NCBI RefSeq assembly: GCF_947648125.1
Contig: NZ_CANSMR010000045.1
Coordinates: 1 to 38,886, forward strand
DNA length: 38,886 bases
Source: an uncultured Bradyrhizobium sp.
GTDB taxonomy: Bacteria > Pseudomonadota > Alphaproteobacteria > Rhizobiales > Xanthobacteraceae
Reading direction: 5' to 3'
Position numbers and translations under genes: made by a program. The notes below the pieces were generated by a model. The model had not been told where the DNA came from. It searched no databases and saw nothing but the letters and a program-made list of their open reading frames with translations. Position 1 is the first letter of the stretch. Every line of letters begins with the position of its first letter. Of the stretch, positions 17,394 through 25,986 are shown piece after piece.

Positions 17394-18342
17394 TGGCTTC
17401 TCCCTGCTGCCATTTGCGCCGCGCGAGGCCGAAATAGCTGAATAACGTCGCGAACACGAGGAACGGGATCATCGAGACCGCGATCGCAGCGCCCTCGCCG
17501 AGTTCGCCGCCGGCGATGCCGCGCTGGAACGCCAGCGTCGCGAGCAAATGGGTCGAGTTGACCGGGCCGCCGCGGGTGATGGCGTAAACGAGCTGGAAAT
17601 CGGTGAAGGTGAAGATGATCGAGAACGTCATCACGATCGCCAGAATCGGCATCATCATCGGGAAGGTGATGTAGCGGAAGCGCTGCCAGGAGGTCGCGCC
17701 ATCGAGCATCGCCGCCTCATAGAGCGAGGGCGAGATGGTCTGCAGGCCGGCCAGGAGCGAGATCGCGACGAACGGGATGCCGCGCCAGATGTTCGCCGCG
17801 ATCAGCGAGAACCGCGCCGGCCAGGGCGAGCCGAGGAAGTCGACATTGCTGTCGCGCAGGTGCAGCACGTCGACCAGGAGATAGGAGATGATCGAGAATT
17901 GCGGATCGTAGATCCACCAGAAGGCCAGTGCGGAGAGCACCGTCGGCACGATCCACGGCAGCAGCACGATCGCGCGGATCAGGCTCTTGAACGGAAAATG
18001 GTTGTTGAGCAGCAGCGCCAGCCAGAAGCCGAGCGCGAACTTTCCGAAGGTCGCGACCGCGGTATAGAAGATCGAATAGAACACCGCGTTCCACCACAGC
18101 GGGTCCTTGAGCAGGTACTGGAAGTTCTCGAGCCCGATATAGATGCCGCGCTGGCCGATCGTGGTGTCGGTGAAGGCGAGCCAGATGCCGAGGCCGAGCG
18201 GATAGGTGAGGAACACCAGCAGCAGGCCGATCGCGGGCGCCAGGCACATCACGATCAGGAACGGCTTGTAGTCGAACACCTGCGCGAGCCAGCCCGGCTG
18301 GCGCAGCGCTTGTCCGCGTGGAGGGAGTGTCGTTACAGACAT
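17386..18342 (-). CDS. Sugar ABC transporter permease (MalF type)
   Basis: 318 residues from the ATG at 18342 (MSVTTLPPRGQALRQPGW). The longer upstream frame runs into a palindromic repeat and is rejected. Six or more membrane segments are visible, starting with FLIVMCLAPAIGLLLVFLTYPLGLGIWLAF. The EAA motif is SLYEAAMLDGATSWQRFRYITFPMMMPI. It pairs with the MalG-type permease downstream (8-base overlap) to form the membrane channel. Confidence 0.9.
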   Translation of the reverse strand: MSVTTLPPRGQALRQPGWLAQVFDYKPFLIVMCLAPAIGLLLVFLTYPLGLGIWLAFTDTTIGQRGIYIGLENFQYLLKDPLWWNAVFYSIFYTAVATFGKFALGFWLALLLNNHFPFKSLIRAIVLLPWIVPTVLSALAFWWIYDPQFSIISYLLVDVLHLRDSNVDFLGSPWPARFSLIAANIWRGIPFVAISLLAGLQTISPSLYEAAMLDGATSWQRFRYITFPMMMPILAIVMTFSIIFTFTDFQLVYAITRGGPVNSTHLLATLAFQRGIAGGELGEGAAIAVSMIPFLVFATLFSYFGLARRKWQQGEAND

Positions 18343-18359
18343 TGAATGCTCGTCCGCTG

Positions 18360-18442
18360 CCGTCATTGCGAGGAGCGAAGCGACGAAGCAATCCATTCCC
18401 CTCGTGGTGCTATGGATTGCTTCGCTTCGCTCGCAATGACGG
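18360..18442. repeat. Intergenic palindromic element (CCGTCATTGCGAGGAGCGAAG type)
   Basis: An inverted repeat of 83 bp: CCGTCATTGCGAG... and ...CTCGCAATGACGG outside, GAAGCAATCCAT and ATGGATTGCTTC inside. A second copy is at 27388-27476. It lies inside the ABC transporter group between the binding-protein and MalF-type genes, where an mRNA hairpin could lower permease levels relative to the binding protein. Confidence 0.85.
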
Positions 18443-18473
18443 TTGGTCCAGATCTACGGTTCAATGCCCGCCG

Positions 18474-19820
18474 TTACCGATTCTGCCGCCGGAAGTACCG
18501 CTTCGCCCGCTGCTCGGCTTCCGCGGCGGCGGCTTCCGGCGTTGCCGCATCGGTCGCGACCGAGGCGCACATCTGCACCAGCACATAGTCGGCAGTGACG
18601 GCGCCGGTCGCGGTAGAGATCGGCCCTTTGTAGCCGTTGTAATAGGGGCTCTTCATCGTGTTCCTGAAGATCGCGACCTTGGGATCGCCTGACCACACTG
18701 CCGCGTCGGCGTAGGCCGCGAGCGGCTGCGACCAGTAGCCGGAGTTGGCGTTGAGCCAGGGCTCGTACTGCTCCTTCTCCAGCATGAATTGCAGGAACGC
18801 CTTCGCCGCGTTGGGATAGGGGCTGTGCTTGAACACCATCGCATTCAGGGTCAGGCCCGACATCGGCGAGGTCGATGCCAGTCCCTTGGGCAGCAACTGA
18901 TGTTCGGTATCGTCGGCGATCGCCTTGGTCGCTGGATCGTTCTTCAGCGAGAAGTACAGCGAGACGCCGTTGGCCGTGAGGCCTATCTCCTGCGAGGAGT
19001 AGGCGCGGTTGTTGGAGACGTCGTTCCAGGATGGCGTGCCGGCGATGAAGGTCGGATAGAGCTCCTTTAGATATTTCAGCGCGGCGATCGTCTCCTTGCT
19101 GTTGACAATGATGTTGCCTTCCTCATCCAGCAGCGCGGCGTTGTGCGACCACAACAGCCAGTTGGCGAAGCCGTTGCCGTCGCCAACGGCGTTGCCGAGC
19201 GCAAAGCCCGCCGGCTTGCCGGCCGCCTTCAGCTTCTTGCAGAGTTCGAGGATGCCGGCGTGGTCCTCCGGCACCTTGTCGTAGCCGGCGGCATTGACCA
19301 GCGACTTGCGGTAGACTAGCGGGCCGCCCGAGGCGCCGAACGGCAGGCCGATCCAGCTCTTCGACTTCGAGCGCATGCCGTAGCGCTGTGCGAGCGCCAG
19401 CCATCCGCCGTAGCGCTTGTCGAGATAGTCGGCGACGTCGGTCAGTTCGATCAGCTTGTCGATATAGATGTGCGGCGCGTCGCCGAAGCCGATGATGATG
19501 TCGGGGCCGGCGCCGGAGTTCGAGGTCACCGCGGTCTGCTGATTGATGTCTTCCCAGCCGACGAAGTCGACTTTGACCTCGACGCCGGTCTTGTCGGTAA
19601 AGCGCTTGGCATTGGCGCGGAACACGTCTTCGTCGGCCTGGACGAAGCGCACCGGCCGCAGCATGCGCAAGGTCGCGCCCTTTTCGATCGGCAGTGACGG
19701 CGCTGCCACGTCGGCAGCCTTGACCTTCGACGCTTCCTGCGCCGGAGCGCCAGTGACTGCCAGTGCCGCCGCGGAAGCTCCCAGCGCCAGCGCGTCGCGA
19801 CGCGTGACCTCGTACTTCAT
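18474..19820 (-). CDS. ABC transporter sugar-binding protein, Tat-type signal
   Basis: A 448-residue extracellular solute-binding protein (family 1, MalE/UgpB-like). The N-terminus MKYEVTRRDALALGASAAALAVTGAPAQEA looks like a twin-arginine signal. The body has typical features: LRMLRPVRFVQADEDVFRANAKRFTDKTGVEVKVDFVGWEDINQQTA, GPDIIIGFGDAPHIYIDKLIELTDVADYLDKRYGG and WIGLPFGASGGPLVYRKSLVNAAGYDKVPE. The ATG at 19820 has AGGGAG ten bases upstream. First subunit gene of the importer, 136 bases downstream of the dehydrogenase gene. Ligand not predictable from sequence. Confidence 0.9.
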   Translation of the reverse strand: MKYEVTRRDALALGASAAALAVTGAPAQEASKVKAADVAAPSLPIEKGATLRMLRPVRFVQADEDVFRANAKRFTDKTGVEVKVDFVGWEDINQQTAVTSNSGAGPDIIIGFGDAPHIYIDKLIELTDVADYLDKRYGGWLALAQRYGMRSKSKSWIGLPFGASGGPLVYRKSLVNAAGYDKVPEDHAGILELCKKLKAAGKPAGFALGNAVGDGNGFANWLLWSHNAALLDEEGNIIVNSKETIAALKYLKELYPTFIAGTPSWNDVSNNRAYSSQEIGLTANGVSLYFSLKNDPATKAIADDTEHQLLPKGLASTSPMSGLTLNAMVFKHSPYPNAAKAFLQFMLEKEQYEPWLNANSGYWSQPLAAYADAAVWSGDPKVAIFRNTMKSPYYNGYKGPISTATGAVTADYVLVQMCASVATDAATPEAAAAEAEQRAKRYFRRQNR

Positions 19821-19956
19821 GTCGTTCGCACTCCCTGCTTTTATTGTTCCTTCCCGGCGTTGGCCGCCGGTGAAGGGCCTTGTTGTCACGACGCCTACCG
19901 CGCGAACGGCTCGAATCGTCGGTGAGGCGAGCCTTCGCGCGAAGCGCGTCGCCCGC

Positions 19957-21000
19957 CTAGCTGTTCGGACCGCGATCCATGCTGACGGGCTGCCAGCGGC
20001 GCAGCGCGGTGTCTTGCAGCACCGACGGGTTGACACAGCTTACCGGCCACATGCCTTGTAGCACTAGTGACAATTCGTAGCCGACCCGGCGCTTGCGCGC
20101 CTCGTCAAAACGTGCCGATGCCGAGGCGACATGGGCGGTCAAGGTAACATTGTCCATCCCGAGCATCGGATTGTTGTGCGACGGCGGCTCCTTCTCCAGC
20201 ACGTCGAGCGCGGCGTGGGCGATCCAGCCCTCCTGCAACGCCTTGATCAGCGCTTCCTCGTCCACCGTGGCGCCGCGCCCGGTGTTGATGAAGACAGCCG
20301 ACTTTTTCATCTGGCGAAAGTGCTTCTCGGTCAGCATGTGATGCACCTCGGGCCGCGCCGGTGCATGCATCGAGACGAAATCCGACTGCGACAGCACCTC
20401 CGACAAGGTCGAGGGAATCACGCCGTGGTCGTACATCAGCGTTTCCTGGATGAAGGGATCGTAGGCCACCATCCGGAGGCCGAACGGCGCGGCGCGCTTG
20501 GCCACCGCGCGGGCGACGCGGCCGAACGAGATGAAGCCGAGCGTCTGGCCCATCAGCCGCGGAATCTTCAAGAGCGCCGGGCGACCCTCGGCCCAGCGGC
20601 CGCTGCGCACCATCTTGTCCTGCTCGATCAGGCGGCGGAAGCCTGCGAGCAGCAGCATCATGGCGTGGTCGGCGACCTCCTCGATGAAGGTGTCCGGGAT
20701 GTTGGTGACGGGGATGCCGCGGGCGGTCGCGGCCTTGACGTCGACCGAGTCGACGCCGACGCTGCCGAGCGTGATCACCTTGCAGTTCTCCAGCGCATCG
20801 ATCACCGCTTTGGTGATCGGCATGCCCTTGGCGTAGATCGCGTCCGCGGTGCGTGCGGCGGCGATGAATTCGGCTTCGTTGGCCGGCGCCTCGACGATCT
20901 CGGCGCCGATCGGATCGAGCGCCTCGCGCTCATAATCGTAGCCGCCGCCGGCGACCGTGAAGCTCGCGCCCTTCGGCGTCACCACCCTGAATTTCGACAT
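19957..21000 (-). CDS. D-2-hydroxyacid dehydrogenase with atypical NAD-binding loop
   Basis: 347 residues of the D-isomer specific 2-hydroxyacid dehydrogenase family (PGDH/CtBP-like). Catalytic Arg242 (NTGRGATVDE), Glu269 (DVLEKEP) and His290 (TLTAHVASAS) are present. The dinucleotide loop reads GFISFGRVA (155-163) where GxxGxGxxG is usual, so the first and last Gly of GxGxxG are Ser158 and Ala163. Asp181 (AYDPF) suggests NAD over NADP. The ATG at 21000 is used because the upstream open frame is low-complexity. It is placed before a sugar-type ABC importer, suggesting it oxidises or reduces the imported compound or a product of it. Confidence 0.85.
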   Translation of the reverse strand: MSKFRVVTPKGASFTVAGGGYDYEREALDPIGAEIVEAPANEAEFIAAARTADAIYAKGMPITKAVIDALENCKVITLGSVGVDSVDVKAATARGIPVTNIPDTFIEEVADHAMMLLLAGFRRLIEQDKMVRSGRWAEGRPALLKIPRLMGQTLGFISFGRVARAVAKRAAPFGLRMVAYDPFIQETLMYDHGVIPSTLSEVLSQSDFVSMHAPARPEVHHMLTEKHFRQMKKSAVFINTGRGATVDEEALIKALQEGWIAHAALDVLEKEPPSHNNPMLGMDNVTLTAHVASASARFDEARKRRVGYELSLVLQGMWPVSCVNPSVLQDTALRRWQPVSMDRGPNS

Positions 21001-21270
21001 TGTCTGCTCCCGATGTGAGGTCTTCTGTTCTTGCTTCTTGCTAGGTTGCTTCTTGATGTTCTTGTTTCCCGGAGCGCGGCTTGCATCGCCGCTGTCCCTA
21101 CTTCTACGCGAGCGGCGCTGTTCTCTCCACAATTGCCGGTTGGTCCGCTGCCCGATTCTCCGGGCTTCTACGGGGAACCTCCGTAACCATCAGGTAAAGG
21201 GTCTCACATTACGGTGAGCGGAATCAATCCGCCAATCGCGTCGCGTTCCCCGCCTCTTCTGGAGATCCCC

Positions 21271-22956
21271 GTGAAGCTGTCAAATCTGAAGATCACCCCC
21301 AAGCTCGGCATTCTGGTGGGGGTGACCCTCCTTGGTCTGTGCACGGCCGGCATCCTCGCCGGTCACTTGATGCAGCGTGAGATGACAAATGCTCGCATCG
21401 ACCAGGCCAAGGCCATCGTCGAGATGGCGAAGAACATGGCGGCGGGCCTGAAGAAGGAAGTCGACGCCGGCAAGATGACCAAGGAGGCCGCGCTGGCCGA
21501 GTTCGGCAAGCGCGCCAACGCCATGACCTACGACAACGGCGCCGGCTATCTGTTCGGCACCGACTACAACGGCATCACGGTGCTGGCGCCCGATCCGAAG
21601 CAGGTCGGAACCAATCGCATGGATGTCGTGACCAATGGTCGCAAGCTCTCGCAGGAACTGATGGACGGCGTGAAGGCCAAGGGCGAGATCCTGCTGTTCT
21701 ATGATTATGTGAAGCCCGGCCAGGAGACGCCGATCCACAAGCTCGGCTATGCCGTCGCGGTCCCCGGCTTCGACATGTATCTCGGCACCGGCGCCTATCT
21801 CGAGGACATCGACGCCAAGATGCGGCCGATCGCGTGGCTGCTCGGCCTTGCGATCCTCGGCATCGGCATCATCTCCGGCTCGGTCGCCTGGCTGATCGGC
21901 CGCAGCATCTCCCGGCCGCTCAACCTGCTGGGCTCCCGCATGCGCGACATCGCCGACGGCAAACTCGACGGCGACATCCCGGGCGTCGGCCGCGGCGACG
22001 AGGTCGGCGGCATGGCGGCGACCGTGCAGATCTTCAAGGATAATGCAATCCGTATCCGTGGCCTCGAACAGGCCGAGGCCGAGACGCAGGCGCGCGCCAC
22101 CGCCGAGCGCCGCAGCGCGATGCAAGGCCTTGCCAGCGATTTCGAGCGCAGCGTGAACGGCATCGTCCGCACGGTGGCCTCCGCCGCCGCCGGTATGCAG
22201 ACCACGGCGCAGTCGATGACCGCAACCGCCAGCGACGCCAGCGCGCGGGCCGCCACCGTGGGTGCTGCCTCCGACTCTGCCTCCAACAATGTCGGCACCG
22301 TCGCCGCAGCGGCCGAAGAGCTCTCGAGCTCAGTTGCGGAGATCTCCCGCCAGGTGGCTCGCTCCAGCGAGGTCGCAAGCAAGGCGGTGGCCGATGCCGA
22401 GCGCACCAACGCGACCGTGCAGGCACTCTCTACCGGCGCCGAGAAGATCGGCGAGGTGGTCAAGCTGATCCACTCGATCGCCGCCCAGACCAACCTGCTG
22501 GCGCTCAACGCCACCATCGAGGCAGCGCGCGCCGGCGAATCCGGCCGCGGCTTCGCGGTGGTCGCCTCCGAGGTGAAGGCGCTGGCCAACCAGACCGCGA
22601 AGGCGACCGAGGAGATCTCGGCGCAGGTCGCTGCGATGCAGGCCTCCACCGGCGAGGCGGTGACCTCGATCGGCGGTATCACCGCAACCATCGCGCAGAT
22701 GAGCGAGATCACGGCCTCGATCTCGACCGCAATCGACCAGCAGGGCGATGCGACGCGGGAAATTGCGCGCAACATTCAGCAGGTCGCGGCCGGCTCCAGC
22801 GAGATCTCCGCCCATATCGGCGGCGTCACCACCGCGGCCGCCGCCACCGGTACCGCGGCGGGCGACGTGCTGTCGAATGCGCGCGAGCTCGACACCCAAT
22901 CGGGCATGTTGCGCAACGCGGTCGACGAGTTCCTGCAGAAGGTGCGTGCGGCGTAA
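21271..22956 (+). CDS. Methyl-accepting chemotaxis protein with Cache sensor
   Basis: 561 residues from the GTG at 21271, chosen because GGAGA (21261-21265) lies just upstream. A GTG at 21214 would add 19 residues. Domain order: membrane helix ([23 protein letters not shown]), periplasmic sCache domain (about 40-185; [33 protein letters not shown]), second helix ([21 protein letters not shown]), HAMP (about 210-265) and the cytoplasmic signalling domain with hairpin tip [37 protein letters not shown]. No CheR-docking pentapeptide at the C-terminus. Stand-alone chemoreceptor. Ligand unknown, though sCache members often sense small organic acids. Confidence 0.93.
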   Translation: MKLSNLKITPKLGILVGVTLLGLCTAGILAGHLMQREMTNARIDQAKAIVEMAKNMAAGLKKEVDAGKMTKEAALAEFGKRANAMTYDNGAGYLFGTDYNGITVLAPDPKQVGTNRMDVVTNGRKLSQELMDGVKAKGEILLFYDYVKPGQETPIHKLGYAVAVPGFDMYLGTGAYLEDIDAKMRPIAWLLGLAILGIGIISGSVAWLIGRSISRPLNLLGSRMRDIADGKLDGDIPGVGRGDEVGGMAATVQIFKDNAIRIRGLEQAEAETQARATAERRSAMQGLASDFERSVNGIVRTVASAAAGMQTTAQSMTATASDASARAATVGAASDSASNNVGTVAAAAEELSSSVAEISRQVARSSEVASKAVADAERTNATVQALSTGAEKIGEVVKLIHSIAAQTNLLALNATIEAARAGESGRGFAVVASEVKALANQTAKATEEISAQVAAMQASTGEAVTSIGGITATIAQMSEITASISTAIDQQGDATREIARNIQQVAAGSSEISAHIGGVTTAAAATGTAAGDVLSNARELDTQSGMLRNAVDEFLQKVRAA

Positions 22957-22967
22957 CGGATCGCGTA

Positions 22968-22999
22968 GGGTGGGTTAGCTAGCGAAGCGCAACCCACCC
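22968..22999. repeat. Short inverted repeat after chemoreceptor gene
   Basis: GGGTGGGTT (22968-22976) and AACCCACCC (22991-22999), 14-base loop with GCGAAGCGC. A common intergenic palindrome type in Bradyrhizobium. Lies 12 bases past the chemoreceptor stop. Confidence 0.75.
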
Positions 23000-23022
23000 A
23001 GCGCATTCCACGTCTGTGCACC

Positions 23023-23067
23023 CCGTCATCCCCGCGCAAAGGCGAAGCCTTTGCGCGGGGATGACGG
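23023..23067. terminator. 21-bp perfect hairpin, likely transcript end
   Basis: Perfect 21-bp arms (23023-23043 and 23047-23067; outer part CCGTCATCCCCGCGC, inner AAAGGC) with a GAA loop. Between the convergent chemoreceptor and SnoaL-like genes. No T-run, so it may be a stabiliser or a mobile palindrome and not an intrinsic terminator. Confidence 0.6.
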
Positions 23068-23223
23068 AATTAGCAGGCTTCGCAGGGGCGCACTGCCAAA
23101 ATATCGAAAACAACCCCATGCAAAGTAGCTGGTCGCGGCCGGCGCGCTCGACCAGGCAACTTGACACGTCGGGCAAATCCGTGTCACATTTCTAATATTC
23201 CGAAAAGACGGTCGTGGGGGACG

Positions 23224-23607
23224 CTACGATCCCGCCGGAAAGACCTGCGCGACGTGAAACGCCTTGGTGGTGATGAGCCACCGGCCGTCGATCCGATGAA
23301 ACACGAGATGGTCGATGAAGCCGGTTTGGCCGGCCCTGACGCGCACCTTGGCGATGGCGAGATCAGACCCGGTCTGCTCGATGCTGATGATGGCCTCCTC
23401 GCGCGGCGATTTCATCGACGCCGGCGAGGGACGGCTGCGGATGAAGTCGCGGAATTCCGCAGCCGACCGCACCGTGTGCTTGCCGTCCCGGATGCCGTGC
23501 ACGATGCAGGCATCGGAGAAGACGTCGGCGAACCGACTATCGTCGACGTCATACATCAGCTTGAAATATCCATCGATCGCGGATGCGATGGCCTGGATGT
23601 CGCTCAT
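23224..23607 (-). CDS. SnoaL/NTF2-like protein
   Basis: 127 residues of the nuclear transport factor 2-like superfamily (SnoaL-like): an N-terminal helix pair (IQAIASAIDGYFKLMYDVDDSRFADVFSDACIVHGIRDGKHTVRSAAEFRDFI) and a curved sheet (AIAKVRVRAGQTGFIDHLVFHRIDGRWLITTKAFHV). The fold hosts varied enzymes and binding proteins, so substrate is open. It is divergent from a LysR-type regulator across 135 bases that contain a palindrome, so it is a likely target of that regulator. Confidence 0.8.
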   Translation of the reverse strand: MSDIQAIASAIDGYFKLMYDVDDSRFADVFSDACIVHGIRDGKHTVRSAAEFRDFIRSRPSPASMKSPREEAIISIEQTGSDLAIAKVRVRAGQTGFIDHLVFHRIDGRWLITTKAFHVAQVFPAGS

Positions 23608-23643
23608 TGCAAAATCTCCGTAGCGGATGATGTGGCGGTGGTC

Positions 23644-23663
23644 TCACCGGATCGAACCGGTGA
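23644..23663. promoter_or_regulatory. Candidate LysR-type operator
   Basis: TCACCGG (23644-23650) and CCGGTGA (23657-23663) flank a 6-base centre ATCGAA that is itself nearly symmetric. It lies 36 bases upstream of the SnoaL-like start and 79 bases upstream of the LysR start, where an autoregulatory operator is usual. Confidence 0.5.
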
Positions 23664-23742
23664 TCTGCGCCGACAGTGGCCGATATGGTGGCGGAGTGCT
23701 ACGACTGGGCGGTCATCTCTTGGATGACTGAGAGGCATCGGC

Positions 23743-24699
23743 ATGGACGAAGTTGACGGTCGGCTGGTTGGCGGCCTGGTGGTCCTCGCGGCGCTGGCGG
23801 ATGCGCGCAGTTTTGGCCGGGCCGCCGAACGGCTCGGCATGACGCAATCCGGGGTCAGCAAGGCGATCGCCAAGCTCGAGGCGCGCCTCGATGCCAGGTT
23901 GGTTCACCGCACGAGCCGCGCCGTCGAGCTCACCGAGGAAGGACGCGCGCTGGTCGAGCGGGTTGCGGCGCATCTGGCCGGGATCGGCGAGGCGGCGGCG
24001 GAGACCTCGAAATCGCGCGATGCGGTCCGCGGCAGGCTGCGGGTCAATGTCGACCCGCTGTTCTCCCGCATGGTGCTGTCGCCGAAGCTGAGCGAGTTCC
24101 TGCTGCAGAATCCGGGCATGGAGCTGCGTATCGAGACCCGCGACCGGATCGCGGATCTGGTCAGCGACGGTTTTGATCTGGCGGTGCGCTTCGGCGAGCC
24201 GTCGCCGTCGGCGCTGATTGCGCGCCGCGTACTCGATGCGCGCGTGCTCACCGTAGCCTCGCCGATCTATCTCGAACGACACGGCCGGCCGCTTGATCCG
24301 CGGGAGCTGGCGAGCCGCGACCATCAGTGCATCCAGGCAATCGACGCGGCCACGGGACGTCCCTTCGATTGGGAGTTTTGGCGCGGCGGCGAGGTCGTGC
24401 CGGTCGCGGTCAACGGGCGGCTCACCGTGACCGATTCAGGAACCAAGCTCGGCGCTTGCCTGGCCGGCTTCGGCATCGCGCAGGTGATCGATCTCGGCCT
24501 CGACGATCATCTGCGGAGCGGCGCGCTGATCGAGCTGTTTCCGGACTGGCCCGACGAGCGTTTTCCGCTCTACGTCTATTACGCCTCGCGTAACCACGTG
24601 CCGGCCAAGGTGAGGCGGTTTATCGACTTCATCACGGAAACGCTGGCGGCAAAGCCCCGTTCGCCACGCAAATCCGCCGGCTTGCGCAAGGTGGGCTAG
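23743..24699 (+). CDS. LysR-family transcriptional regulator
   Basis: 318 residues. N-terminal winged HTH (about 10-70): LAALADARSFGRAAERLGMTQSGVSKAIAKLEARLDARLVHRTSRAVELTEEGR. The C-terminal type 2 periplasmic-binding-like effector domain (about 92-305) has GRLRVNVDPLFSRMVLSPKLSEFLLQNPGMELRIETRDRIADLVSDGFDLAVRFGEP, which matches the CrgA-like subgroup. Divergent from the SnoaL-like gene, and its stop lies 14 bases from the convergent EamA gene. The effector is unknown. Confidence 0.92.
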   Translation: MDEVDGRLVGGLVVLAALADARSFGRAAERLGMTQSGVSKAIAKLEARLDARLVHRTSRAVELTEEGRALVERVAAHLAGIGEAAAETSKSRDAVRGRLRVNVDPLFSRMVLSPKLSEFLLQNPGMELRIETRDRIADLVSDGFDLAVRFGEPSPSALIARRVLDARVLTVASPIYLERHGRPLDPRELASRDHQCIQAIDAATGRPFDWEFWRGGEVVPVAVNGRLTVTDSGTKLGACLAGFGIAQVIDLGLDDHLRSGALIELFPDWPDERFPLYVYYASRNHVPAKVRRFIDFITETLAAKPRSPRKSAGLRKVG

Positions 24700-24713
24700 C
24701 CATGTCCTCGGCG

Positions 24714-25670
24714 TCAGCTAGGCTTCGCCGAGCCCTTCGCGGACCCTTGCCGTGAGGCGATGATGACGCCGGCGAGCACCAGCGCGTAGCCGATCAGATG
24801 GAACGGCGCGAGCGTCTCGCCGAGCAGCAGGATCGCCATCGCCGAGCCGAACACCGGCACCAGATGGAAGAACGGCGCCGCGCGATTCGGGCCGATCAAT
24901 GCGACGCCGCGGTTGAAGAACAGATAGGCGAGCGTGGACGGGAAGATCAGCGTGTAGCCCAGCGTTGCGAAAGTCAGAACGTCGAGCTTCAGCGTCACGC
25001 CGTTGGCGAATTCCCAGATAGCCACCGGCAACAGCATCAGCGCTCCGCAGCAGGTGGTGAAGGAGATCAGCGAGAGCTGATGGATTTTCGGCCGCCGCGG
25101 GATCAGCGCCGAGTACAGTCCGAAAGACACCAGCGAGGCGCCGAACATGATGTCACCGCGGTTGAAGCTGATGCTGGCGAGCGCCGAGAAGTCGCCGCGC
25201 AGGATGATGGTCAGCACGCCGGCCAGCGAGATCGCGATGCCGGCAAGCTGCGCCGGGGTTAGCCGGACGCCGAACAGGATCAGCGACCACAGCGCCACGA
25301 ACAGCGGCCCCGCCGACTGGATCAGCAGCGCGTTCAACGCCTCGGTAAATTGCATCGCCCAGTAGGAGATCGCGTTGTTGAACGCGAAGCCGACCGCGGA
25401 CAACAGCAGCATCAGCGGCAGCGCCCTGCGCAGCTTCGGCCAGTCCTCCTTGAGATGCGGCCAGGCGAACGGCAACAGGATCAGGAACACGCCGAACCAG
25501 CGGATCGTGGTCAGCGTGACCGGCGGCACATGGCTGCCGACATGCCGAGCCAGCACGATATTGGCAGCCCAGAACAGCGACGTCAGGCTGAGCAGCAGAT
25601 AAGGCTGGTTGTTGAGCCAGTGCAGCGGCTGATAGCGCGGGGTTGTGGCAGGTGCGGGCAAGGCGGTCAT
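24714..25670 (-). CDS. EamA/DMT-family transporter (copy 1)
   Basis: 318 residues with two EamA repeats and about ten membrane helices (YLLLSLTSLFWAANIVLARHVG, IRWFGVFLILLPFAW, AGIAISLAGVLTIIL, then a second repeat from DIMFGASLVSFGLYSALI). The ATG at 25670 (MTALPAPATTPRYQPLHW) is used because the upstream open frame enters non-coding repeat DNA. A paralogue lies at 31063-31989 with the same NQPYLLL start, PPVTL and RLT.AQL motifs. The family exports or imports amino acids, nucleosides and other metabolites, but its substrate here is unknown. Confidence 0.88.
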   Translation of the reverse strand: MTALPAPATTPRYQPLHWLNNQPYLLLSLTSLFWAANIVLARHVGSHVPPVTLTTIRWFGVFLILLPFAWPHLKEDWPKLRRALPLMLLLSAVGFAFNNAISYWAMQFTEALNALLIQSAGPLFVALWSLILFGVRLTPAQLAGIAISLAGVLTIILRGDFSALASISFNRGDIMFGASLVSFGLYSALIPRRPKIHQLSLISFTTCCGALMLLPVAIWEFANGVTLKLDVLTFATLGYTLIFPSTLAYLFFNRGVALIGPNRAAPFFHLVPVFGSAMAILLLGETLAPFHLIGYALVLAGVIIASRQGSAKGSAKPS

Positions 25671-25802
25671 TATCTGGCGGATGTTGTGCCCGAATCCGTC
25701 GCCGCCACAAGACGAAAGAGCGGATTGGAGCCATGCGTGGCCGAACTCGACGTCACGTACCGCGCTCCTCAGGGTGACGGGGTGATTGCTCAGCTTGCTC
25801 AG

Positions 25803-25908
25803 TGTCATCACCCGCGCGCATGCGGGTGATCCAGTATCCCAGAGACCGCGGTGCTTGAGCCGAGAGGTCGCGGCGTACTGGATCGCCCGGTCAAGCCGGG
25901 CGATGACA
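25803..25908. repeat. Intergenic palindromic element (TGTCATCACCCGC type)
   Basis: Within the 316-base gap between the EamA gene and the HD-domain gene. Hairpins CACCCGC(GCGCAT)GCGGGTG and CGCCCGG(TCAAG)CCGGGCG, flanked by CCAGTA/TACTGG arms and TGTCAT/ATGACA ends. Related to 5863-5966. I see nothing else identifiable in this gap. Confidence 0.8.
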
Positions 25909-25986
25909 GCGGTGGACGAGGATATAGCCTCACATCCTCTCAGGGTGACGACGATAGTTCGTGCGTGCGGCCTGCGCGTTCCCCGT

